DNA from: Oscillospiraceae bacterium
Lineage (GTDB): Bacteria; Bacillota; Clostridia; Oscillospirales; CAG-382
Assembly: GCA_015064955.1 (NCBI GenBank)
Contig: SVRD01000016.1
Coordinates: 1 to 37,539 of the forward strand
DNA length: 37,539 nt
Direction of reading: 5' to 3'
Positions within the stretch are counted from its first letter, which is position 1, and every line of letters begins with the position of its first letter. Shown here in pieces: positions 27,444-34,750 of the stretch. The translations under genes were made by a program, and so were the position numbers. Below the pieces are notes generated by a model, which saw only the letters and a program-made list of their open reading frames with translations, had not been told where the DNA came from and ran no database searches.

Positions 27444-30191
27444 TTAGCCTATAACGTAAGTGCCGAAGTAGTGACGCTTGATGAGGATATAGTCGTACTG
27501 GTTGACGTTTCCGTCGCCGTTAACGTCGGCTCTGGTCATTTCGTCATCGGTGAGATAACGGGTTTCGAAGTAGTGACGCTTAACGAGAATATAGTCGTAC
27601 TGGTTGATGGCTTCGTCGTTGTTAACGTCGCCGAGCATGCCGATTTCCTCTTCAACGATCTTCGCGTATGCGGCTACGCCGAGCGAAAGTGCATCGGCAT
27701 TGATGCCGTAAAGCTTGATGATCTTACCAACCTCTGCAGAGGAGAGGAGGACTTCGTTTGCACGGCTGCCCTCTACGGGATCGGTAACGCCCGAGCCCTC
27801 CCAGGAGTGAGCCGCGATCATGATCTGGTTGTCTTCAAGAGTGATATCGGGAGTAGTATCGCCGTTGCCCTTGAACTTCTTTACAACGATATATTCGCCT
27901 TCGATTTCGGTCTTTTCGAGAACGACGTTGGTTGTCCACTTGTGGTTAGCCGCAGCCTTGGTGATAGGACCGAATTCGGGAGTGAAGATATTGCAGTTGC
28001 CTGCGCCGATCGAGGTGTTGAAGCCGGTTACGTAGATCGCATCGCTTACAACGTCTTCGCAAAGCGAAGCTTCGATCTCGTCGATCCAGATAAACGTGCC
28101 GACACGGGTGATATTGAACTTGATATAGCGAGCGTCATTCTTCTTCGCGGTGGTGAGCTCGTATTTGTAAAGCTTGATAGTGTTGCCGTCAGCCTGTCCG
28201 CCGTCGCCTGTTTCGGTAGCGGTAGCAGTACCGATGGATTTATAGGTTTCGCCGTCAGTCGAGATCGAAACTTCAACCTTTTCGGGAGCGGAGATGCCCC
28301 AGAAGCCTGCTGCTGCGTATACGGTGTAGGTGTTGGAAGCGGTAACCTCTTCGAGATCAATGATCGCTTCAACGTTTATACCGCCCCAGCCCGAGTATGC
28401 CACAGAGCCGCCCTCTGCAAAATTCTTCTGACCGTCGGTAAGACGTATGCCGTCGTCATCCCAACCGTCGCCTCTGGTGGGATTCGAGGTGGTATAGGGC
28501 TTGCCTACGGAAAGCGGGAGATTGGATTTGCCGGTAAGCGAAAGGAGACTCTTGAGCTCTGCGGTTACTGCCTTGATCGCTTCGAGATCTGCGTTTTCTT
28601 CGCCGAGAAGAGCAACCGCTTCGTCATAAACCTCGCGGATTTCGGTGAGAACAGCTTCGCTGTAATCCTTGTAGGAGATGCCGCCTGCGAGAGCAACAGC
28701 ATCGGAAAGCTCATCCTTGCCGGAAAGAGCGGAGGAGAGGTCTGCGAGAGCCTTGCGAACGTCGCTCGAAACGGGGGTTTCTTCAGCGAGAACAGCTTCA
28801 GCCGCCGCAACGAGCTCTGCGATAGCGTCGTTGGGAGCGCTTTCGAGAGAAGCCTTTGCTTCGTCGATCTTTGCCTGAAGTGCAGATTCGAGATCTTCAT
28901 CAACAAGGCTGGATTTCTTTACAACGAGGATACAGTCGCCGACAGAACGGGAGCTGTACTGTGCATAGCCGGGTTCGCCGCTTCCGGTATCGGAAACGTA
29001 CATCGCGCAAGATCCGCCGCCGTCCATACGGATAACGTTTACACAGCCTGCGGAGATCATATAGTCTGCAACGTCACGCATTGTAACGCAGTTGCCGGTG
29101 CCTGCACCGCCATCTTTGGAGGTGTAGAATACGTAGGAACCGTCTGCCTTCTGACCGAAAGCGGTCCAGCCTCTGTCGAGCGTTACGCCGTGAGTACCGA
29201 TAGTGGTATCGATTCTGGTACGGTCAACGCCGTCCTTAACGAGCCAGCCTACGTTGGAGATAACGCTGTTTGCGTTTTCCATAACTTCCTTGGCAGCTTC
29301 GTTGGTTTCGCTTACGCCGATATTGATGGTATCGCCCGCAACGAGATCCTTAACGTACTTTGCGTTGGGAGATGCGGTCTTTACGAAAAGAACGAACTTG
29401 TTCGAGAAATCCATCTTGTTTTCTGCGAGAGCCGCGCCGTAGGAGTTTTCCTTTACCTCAAGAACCTTGCCCTTGAGAGTTGCGCCGACAGAAAGATCGG
29501 TGTTGTCGACCTTTTCGCAGATAACCTCATAACCGGGACAGACAGCAAAAGTATCGCAGACTCTGCCGCAGGAGGTGTCGTAGTAATAAAATCCGTTGTT
29601 CCAGTTGCTTGCAACCTTGGAGCCGGAGGTTTTGTTGATGTAGTAAATACCGTTTTTGATTTCTTCGCCCTTGATGTAGAGCTTGTAATCGAGCTTACTG
29701 TTGACGATATTCATACTTCCGTCCGAGCCGAAAGCGACAACCGAATCGGAATATCCGGTGTGAGCGGAAGCGATCTTACCGTTGGAAATAACGATACCTA
29801 CGAGAGTACCGTAGTTACCGTAAGTAGTGGTGCCGGAGTCCATCGAGAAGAACGCACCGTTGATAATGCCGGCTACTTCATAGCCGTATTTCTGGGTTGC
29901 AATATCATACTGAGTAGCAAGAACGCCGGAGGTTCCCGAATAGCCCGAAAAGACCATGGGAATATATCCGTCTTCGGGATCGAATTCCATCGAATATGCG
30001 GGAACAACGTTTCCGTTCTGACCACTGGTGATGGTAATGCTGCTGTAAGAAACTGCCCCGTCTATATTAACAGTGTTGCCGACAACGACAGTTGCCTTAT
30101 CCTCGGGAGCAGCACTTACGACGATACAGAAGGACAGAATCGTAGCCACGCAAAGAAGAAGCGCAGCTGATCTTTTTGCAAGTTTCATCAT
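27444..30191 (-). CDS. Secreted NAGPA-type phosphodiester glycosidase with dockerin
   Basis: A 915-aa exported protein with a signal peptide ending near residue 27. Residues about 60-420 form a phosphodiester glycosidase (NAGPA, PF09992-type) domain: INGAFF near 118, GVTLDRGWTAFGQ (335-347) and IRMDGGGSCAMY (385-396), the family's hallmarks. Such enzymes cleave sugar-phosphate diesters in glycans. Then come a helical, Ala/Glu-rich FIVAR-like region (425-555), a galactose-binding-like domain (560-712), one copy of the GGFVW module (716-845) and a type I dockerin (850-915) with two Ca2+-binding repeats, DVNNDEAINQYD and DVNGDGNVNQYD. It is monocistronic with an AGGAG site. The substrate is unknown; wall teichoic or capsular phosphodiesters are plausible. 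Confidence 0.88.
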   Translation of the reverse strand: MMKLAKRSAALLLCVATILSFCIVVSAAPEDKATVVVGNTVNIDGAVSYSSITITSGQNGNVVPAYSMEFDPEDGYIPMVFSGYSGTSGVLATQYDIATQKYGYEVAGIINGAFFSMDSGTTTYGNYGTLVGIVISNGKIASAHTGYSDSVVAFGSDGSMNIVNSKLDYKLYIKGEEIKNGIYYINKTSGSKVASNWNNGFYYYDTSCGRVCDTFAVCPGYEVICEKVDNTDLSVGATLKGKVLEVKENSYGAALAENKMDFSNKFVLFVKTASPNAKYVKDLVAGDTINIGVSETNEAAKEVMENANSVISNVGWLVKDGVDRTRIDTTIGTHGVTLDRGWTAFGQKADGSYVFYTSKDGGAGTGNCVTMRDVADYMISAGCVNVIRMDGGGSCAMYVSDTGSGEPGYAQYSSRSVGDCILVVKKSSLVDEDLESALQAKIDEAKASLESAPNDAIAELVAAAEAVLAEETPVSSDVRKALADLSSALSGKDELSDAVALAGGISYKDYSEAVLTEIREVYDEAVALLGEENADLEAIKAVTAELKSLLSLTGKSNLPLSVGKPYTTSNPTRGDGWDDDGIRLTDGQKNFAEGGSVAYSGWGGINVEAIIDLEEVTASNTYTVYAAAGFWGISAPEKVEVSISTDGETYKSIGTATATETGDGGQADGNTIKLYKYELTTAKKNDARYIKFNITRVGTFIWIDEIEASLCEDVVSDAIYVTGFNTSIGAGNCNIFTPEFGPITKAAANHKWTTNVVLEKTEIEGEYIVVKKFKGNGDTTPDITLEDNQIMIAAHSWEGSGVTDPVEGSRANEVLLSSAEVGKIIKLYGINADALSLGVAAYAKIVEEEIGMLGDVNNDEAINQYDYILVKRHYFETRYLTDDEMTRADVNGDGNVNQYDYILIKRHYFGTYVIG

Positions 30192-30222
30192 TGTATCTCC
30201 TTATAAATAATTTTGTTTATCT

Positions 30223-30251
30223 ATTATACAAAAAATCCTCACGTATGTCAA
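30223..30251 (-). promoter_or_regulatory. Sigma-A promoter of the NAGPA-dockerin gene
   Basis: -35 TTGACA (30251-30246), 17-base spacer, -10 TATAAT (30228-30223), a full consensus promoter about 30 bases before the start codon. Confidence 0.88.
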
Positions 30252-30276
30252 TACTTTATGCAAATTGCAATAATAT

Positions 30277-30473
30277 TTTAATCGCTGACTCTCTCGATTA
30301 AAATCTTGCGATTTTAATCGGTTTTTTTGTGAGCGCCGTTCATTCGCATAGTGTTTGTGCGCGCCGCTTCGCGTCTTGTCCAAACACTCGGCGCTCTAAG
30401 GTATAAAAATCGAGGCACATGTCCCCGATTTTTATGGAGTTTTTATCGTATTATAATAATAAATGTTTGTTTT
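30277..30473. repeat. Multi-hairpin repeat, copy 2
   Basis: Same order of stems as copy 1: CGATTAAAATC / GATTTTAATCG (30295-30320), GAGCGCCG / CGGCGCTC (30331-30338 with 30389-30396), an inner stem AGTGTTTG / CAAACACT of different sequence from copy 1, and AAAAATCG / CGATTTTT (30405-30433). It ends in the hairpin repeat behind the CHAP-dockerin gene. Confidence 0.8.
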
Positions 30474-30540
30474 TAAAGTTTTTGGGAGAGAGCACGAGAG
30501 AACCCTTTTGCAAAAGGGTTCTCTCGTAATATCATAAATA
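30474..30540. repeat. Palindromic hairpin repeat, 3' of the CHAP-dockerin gene
   Basis: The core 30494-30527 is identical to the palindromes at 27064 and 27397, with the same GTTTTTGGGAGAGAGC left flank. It begins 13 bases after the stop codon. Confidence 0.85.
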
Positions 30541-33500
30541 TTAACCAATCACATAAGTTCCGAAATAGTGGCGCTTGATAAGGATATAGTCGTACTGATT
30601 GATATTTCCGTCGAGGTTAACGTCGGCGCGGGTCATTTCGTCATCGGTGAGATAACGGGTTTCAAAGTAGTGACGCTTTACGAGAATGTAGTCATACTGG
30701 TCGATTGCTCCGTCGTTGTTAACGTCGCCCAACATTACGTCGCCGGGGACATCGGGATTGTCGGGTGCGGGCTGAGTAGCGAGGAGGAAATTACAAACAG
30801 AGCAACGCTGTTCCTTGCTTCCGTCGGAGAGTGTTACCCACGCGCCTGCGGTGTGACCCTTGGCAGCTTCGAGAACAGCTCCGCAGGTAGTGCAGGTCTG
30901 TGCACTTGTGCAGGTTGCCGCTGTGCCGGGAGTATGAACGTGAGCTTCGCTGTAAGGTGCATAGTAAGAGGTGCAAACGTATGCATCGTCGTACCACTTG
31001 GTATCGGGAGTGGAGGTCGAAACGGTAGGAGTCAACGGGTTGATTCCGTAGAACACAAATTTGTCGCCGACCGCCCAGGTCAATGCATCGTTGGTTGCAT
31101 TGTTGCAGTTAGGAGAAGTATAGTCGATAGCAGTTGCGTCGTCGGGGTAGAGCTCGGGGTAGTTGTTACCGTAGTTGATCGCCCAAACAAATCCGCCCGA
31201 GGGGATAGAAAGTGCGGTTGCGTCGCCGCCATCGGTACCGTCGGAAATTTCGACGATTTCAAATACGCCGCTCTTTCCCGAGACGGGAGAGAAAGCAACG
31301 TGGAGCCACCAAGCCGCGCCTTCGTATGCCTGAGTAAAGATAACGCCTGCACCCTCGATGGTGTTGTCGCTGATATGGGTTACCCAGAATGTCTTTGCGT
31401 TGTCGGGAACTACAATAGGAGCAGGCTGAGTTGCGATAACCTCGCCGCACTCTGTGCAACGCTGTTCCTTGCTTCCGTCTGCAAGAGTGGTCCACGCGCC
31501 GGGAGTATGGCTATGACCGCCGCCCGAAAGCGAGATAGCGGGAGCAGCGCCGAGAGATACGTTGTTGATATCAATGTTTGTAAAGCTGAGCTTTGTTCCT
31601 ACTGCGGCACTGCCGAGTCTTTGGAGGTTTGCAAAAGAGCCGATTACCGGTTCTTCAATACCTGCTCCCTCCCACTGATGAGCCGCTATGAGAATTTCGT
31701 TGGACGCGAGGGTTACGGACGGAGTGGAATCCGCGCCGGAGCCTTGGGTTACGCTCTTGACAACGTAACAGCCCGCGGAGCTGTCCCAAGCCGCGATAAC
31801 GTTCTTAGTCCAGGAATGATTGTATTTTTCGGTAGTGATCTCGCCTGCCGCGGGAGTGAAGATAACAACACTGCCTGCGGTGACGTACTTGTTCATACCG
31901 GTGACGTAAACTCTGTCGGTTGCGGGGATTCCCGAAACGCCGACCTCGATCTCCTCGAGCCAGAGGTGGTTGCCGTTGGTGACTACGAATTTAATATAGC
32001 GCTCGTTGCGGGTCTGCTTTGCTCTGAGAGTCATGGTGTACTGACTCCAGTCGCCCTCGGACGCGTGCTTTGCGATTACGGTAGTAGAAGCGATCTTAGT
32101 GAAGCTTGAATTATCGTTGGAAACGTAAACCGCCACGTTCGTAGGTGCGTCGATGCCCCACGAGCTGTTTGCGGAGGTATAGATTCGGTAGGTATCGCTG
32201 GCAACACTGCCGCCGAGGTCGATAACGAAGCTGTTTTCGGCGTTGTTCCAGCCTGCGAAGCTGTCTGCGCCGCCGTCAGCGGTAGCCTTTACACCGTCGG
32301 TAAGCTTGCTTCCGGTATCTGCCCATTTGTCAGTTCTGGTGTTTGTGGGATAGGTATAGCCCTTGCCGACCGAAATGATCTTTTCGTTGTTGAAAATATT
32401 GTTGTTGATCGCGGACTTGAGCTTGGTGTTTGCCGCGGTAAGCTGAGAATCGCTCGCGTTGTTGCTTCTGAGAGTCACAGCTTCATTGTAAGCGGTATAA
32501 AGGTTTGCGAGAGCCGCTTCGGTGTAGTGGTCATAGCGAGCGCTCTTTGCTTCCAAAATAGTTGCATCGAGCTCTGCGGCAGGGGTAAGCGCGCTTGCGG
32601 AAAGCTGAATAACTCTGTCCTCGTTGTTGAGGATATAGCCTTCGACAACTGCGCCGGTGGTGGTAGTGATACCCTTTGCCTTGAGTCTGCCGTTGCTTGC
32701 AACGCCGACTACCTCAAACATCGAAAATCTTTCGGAATAATAAGAGGGAGAGGTTGCGGTTTCGGTAGCGTAGATATATTTGGAAGCGTTGCATACATAG
32801 TAACCGGGGGTGGGGTTTGCGCCGCTGTAATCGATCTTGGGCACGTTGGAGTTGGTCTTATAAGGAAGAACGCCGTAGCCGGTTATGTAGTTGTATCCGA
32901 GCGAATAGGATTTGAAATATACACCGCCGCCGTCGGAATTAAGGCCGTTCTGGTTGCTGGTGTTGCCCTCGATGGTATAGACGTTGGTGCCGTCGGAATA
33001 AACAACGATACCGATATGGTCTTCGCTTCCGCTGGGGCCGTCCCAGCAGAAGAAGATAAGGTCGCCGGGCTGGGGAATATAGGTGTTGCCGTTATAAGCC
33101 TTCGAGCGCTGGAAATAACCGCAGTTTTTAAGCTGGGTCGCCCAGAAATGACAGCTTACCTCACGCCAGATATAGTTGGCGTCGCCCGAATGGTTACGGG
33201 TCCAAGCACCCATTGTGCCCTGATCGGTACAATGGGACTGATAAAGCGCCCACGAAACGAAGGTGGCGCACCAAGCATAACTGCTTCCGCCGTAGCCAAC
33301 GCCGAAGTCGCCCATATTGTAGCAATATTCGGTATAGTTACCCGAGCCGCCGCCGATACCGTCAAAGTCGTATGCGGTGGGGCTTTCCTGATAACCGAGC
33401 TGAGAAAGCGCGATTGCGAGAACGTCGGTTCTGCCGTCGCCGGTGAGCTCTATTTTCTGGAAATTGCGGTAAAACTTACTTCCCGTATAGGAAGAGTGTG

Positions 33501-33633
33501 CGGCATTTGCGCCGGTTCTGTAGGTAGCCGCAGAAACAGGCACAGCTATTTCGGGAACCGCGGTGACAGCAACTGCAACAAGCATTGCAAGACACAGCAT
33601 GACCGAAATAAGCTTTTTAAGGTTGTTTGTCAT
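30541..33633 (-). CDS. Secreted CHAP-domain cysteine hydrolase with dockerin
   Basis: A 1030-aa exported protein; the signal peptide ends near residue 35 (PVSA). A CHAP domain (about 65-260) carries the expected triad: Cys122 in YAWCATFVSW, His206 in EDHIGIV, and Glu222/Asn224 in IEGNTSN. It likely cuts peptidoglycan cross-bridges or amide bonds. Then follow a FIVAR-like helical stretch (350-412), a galactose-binding-like domain (420-568), a GGFVW-type module (572-695), a Cys-pair motif (QRCTECGEV), a second GGFVW module (745-893), two more Cys-pair motifs and a type I dockerin (967-1030). The dockerin differs from that of the NAGPA protein at only 4 of 64 positions. CGGAGG lies 7 bases before the ATG. 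It is monocistronic. Confidence 0.88.
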   Translation of the reverse strand: MTNNLKKLISVMLCLAMLVAVAVTAVPEIAVPVSAATYRTGANAAHSSYTGSKFYRNFQKIELTGDGRTDVLAIALSQLGYQESPTAYDFDGIGGGSGNYTEYCYNMGDFGVGYGGSSYAWCATFVSWALYQSHCTDQGTMGAWTRNHSGDANYIWREVSCHFWATQLKNCGYFQRSKAYNGNTYIPQPGDLIFFCWDGPSGSEDHIGIVVYSDGTNVYTIEGNTSNQNGLNSDGGGVYFKSYSLGYNYITGYGVLPYKTNSNVPKIDYSGANPTPGYYVCNASKYIYATETATSPSYYSERFSMFEVVGVASNGRLKAKGITTTTGAVVEGYILNNEDRVIQLSASALTPAAELDATILEAKSARYDHYTEAALANLYTAYNEAVTLRSNNASDSQLTAANTKLKSAINNNIFNNEKIISVGKGYTYPTNTRTDKWADTGSKLTDGVKATADGGADSFAGWNNAENSFVIDLGGSVASDTYRIYTSANSSWGIDAPTNVAVYVSNDNSSFTKIASTTVIAKHASEGDWSQYTMTLRAKQTRNERYIKFVVTNGNHLWLEEIEVGVSGIPATDRVYVTGMNKYVTAGSVVIFTPAAGEITTEKYNHSWTKNVIAAWDSSAGCYVVKSVTQGSGADSTPSVTLASNEILIAAHQWEGAGIEEPVIGSFANLQRLGSAAVGTKLSFTNIDINNVSLGAAPAISLSGGGHSHTPGAWTTLADGSKEQRCTECGEVIATQPAPIVVPDNAKTFWVTHISDNTIEGAGVIFTQAYEGAAWWLHVAFSPVSGKSGVFEIVEISDGTDGGDATALSIPSGGFVWAINYGNNYPELYPDDATAIDYTSPNCNNATNDALTWAVGDKFVFYGINPLTPTVSTSTPDTKWYDDAYVCTSYYAPYSEAHVHTPGTAATCTSAQTCTTCGAVLEAAKGHTAGAWVTLSDGSKEQRCSVCNFLLATQPAPDNPDVPGDVMLGDVNNDGAIDQYDYILVKRHYFETRYLTDDEMTRADVNLDGNINQYDYILIKRHYFGTYVIG

Positions 33634-33694
33634 ATAATACCTCCGAAGATTTATAGTTGCTCAAGGGTAAAATAAGCGATTATGTCACCATTTA

Positions 33695-33723
33695 ATAGTA
33701 CCATACAAGAGTCTTGTTGTCAA
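33695..33723 (-). promoter_or_regulatory. Sigma-A promoter of the CHAP-dockerin gene
   Basis: -35 TTGACA (33723-33718), 17-base spacer, -10 TACTAT (33700-33695); the leader is about 55 nt. Confidence 0.75.
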
Positions 33724-33839
33724 GAAAGGTATTAAAATTTTGTCTGTCGTGATTGTTTTTTGAGCATCTTGCACAGAATCGCGATTTGCTCTTTGTGGAG
33801 AATCCCTTTTCGGCAGGCAAATTCAAGCAAAAGCAAAAT

Positions 33840-33872
33840 AAAAAACCGTTGCGGTTATCTGCCGCAACGGCT
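33840..33872 (-). terminator. Terminator of the small surface-module gene
   Basis: CCGTTGCGG / CCGCAACGG (33870-33862 with 33854-33846) with a 7-nt loop, followed on the minus strand by TTTTTTATTTTG. Confidence 0.85.
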
Positions 33873-33889
33873 TTCGTTATGATTGTTTA

Positions 33890-34693
33890 TTATTTCTTCT
33901 TCTTAACAACGAGAACCACAACAACTGCGATCACAACAACTGCAGCTGCGATGATACCGATGATAGCGCCGGTGCCGAGGCCGCCTTCTTCAGCATCGTC
34001 TGCTTCGGAGGTAGCGGTGGAGGTAGCGGTGGAAGCGTCTGCCTTGGATTCAGCTTCGGATTCAGCTTCGGAAGTTGCTTCGGATTCAGCTTCGGATGCT
34101 GCTTCGGACTCAGCTTCGGATGCTGCAGCAGATTCTTCTTCGGAGGTGTCGCCTACGTTAGCGTCGCCTTCGTAGAGAGTGTATGTAGCGGTGCAAACGT
34201 ATGCATCGTCATACCATTCAACGTCAGCAGTGCTTGTGGGAATGGTCTGGCCCTCGAGATCGAGACCGTCGAACTTAACGAGAGTGCCGGTCATCCAGTT
34301 TGCAGCAACGTCGTTGATGCAGTTGGTGCAATTATCGGAGGTGTAGTCGATATCGTTGGGGTTTTGGTTGATGCTGATATAGTCGTTGCCGTAGTTAGCC
34401 GCCCAAACAAAGCCGCCTTCGGGAATAGCGAGAGCGATCGCGGAGCCGTCTGCGAGACCGTTGGAGGAATCTACGATTTCGTAAACGCCTTCAACATCGG
34501 TGGGAGCAAACGCGAAGTGGAGCCACCAGCCTGCGCCCGAGTATTCTTCGGTGAAGATAACGCCGGAGCCTTCGATGGTGTTATTGTTAAAATGAGTGAT
34601 CCAGAAAGGTTTTGCTTCTTCTGCCAATGCGCTTGTGGGAACAAGGAGGCAGAGCATAAGAACTGCAATAAGAAGTGCGGAAATTCTTTTCAT
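33890..34693 (-). CDS. Membrane-anchored single GGFVW-module surface protein
   Basis: A 267-aa protein: signal peptide (residues 1-24, ending TSALA), one GGFVW module (about 27-173: FWITHF, GSGVIFTEEY, FAFAP, IPEGGFVWAANYGN, WYDDAYVCT), a Glu/Ser/Ala repeat stalk, and one C-terminal transmembrane helix ending KKKK. It displays the module alone on the cell surface. The ATG at 34693 is chosen because GGAGA lies 8 bases upstream. An in-frame start 57 bases earlier is rejected because it lies within the promoter's -35 box. Function unknown; binding of a wall polymer or partner proteins is an inference from its architecture. Confidence 0.85.
   Translation of the reverse strand: MKRISALLIAVLMLCLLVPTSALAEEAKPFWITHFNNNTIEGSGVIFTEEYSGAGWWLHFAFAPTDVEGVYEIVDSSNGLADGSAIALAIPEGGFVWAANYGNDYISINQNPNDIDYTSDNCTNCINDVAANWMTGTLVKFDGLDLEGQTIPTSTADVEWYDDAYVCTATYTLYEGDANVGDTSEEESAAASEAESEAASEAESEATSEAESEAESKADASTATSTATSEADDAEEGGLGTGAIIGIIAAAVVVIAVVVVLVVKKKK
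34046..34129 (-). repeat. Seven in-frame 12-bp tandem repeats coding the stalk
   Basis: Units related to GGATTCAGCTTC follow head to tail at 34046, 34058, 34070, 34082, 34094, 34106 and 34118, encoding a Glu-Ala-Glu-Ser-like stalk in the small surface protein. Changes in copy number would keep the reading frame. Confidence 0.85.
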
Positions 34694-34721
34694 GATAATT
34701 CTCCTTTTTATAGTTTCCAAT

Positions 34722-34750
34722 ATTATAACGCGCCTTTTTGTAATTGTCAA
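34722..34750 (-). promoter_or_regulatory. Sigma-A promoter of the small surface-module gene
   Basis: Full consensus: -35 TTGACA (34750-34745), 17-base spacer, TATAAT (34727-34722). The -35 box overlaps the stop codon of the upstream PLP-enzyme gene. Confidence 0.88.

Larger units (their letters stand above)
30192..30540. other. 349-base intergenic region with promoter and repeats
   Basis: Holds the NAGPA-dockerin promoter, the second multi-hairpin repeat and a palindromic hairpin repeat directly behind the CHAP-dockerin stop codon. No gene is apparent. Confidence 0.75.

Noticed and set aside
27471-30170. Very long open frame of about 900 codons opposite the NAGPA-dockerin gene, and similar ones at 24574-26913, 14370-16007 and 12648-14126
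   Set aside because: They lie in codon register with the real genes on the other strand. Antisense stops would need TTA, CTA or TCA codons in the real gene, which are rare here. They lack sensible domains, while the minus-strand products have signal peptides and known domains.
27444-33633. Cellulosome for plant-fibre degradation
   Set aside because: Dockerins are present but the catalytic domains are NAGPA and CHAP; no cellulase, xylanase or cohesin is seen in the window.
34046-34129. Possible CRISPR-like array in the 12-bp repeats
   Set aside because: The units are contiguous, without spacers, in frame inside a coding sequence and encode a stalk.
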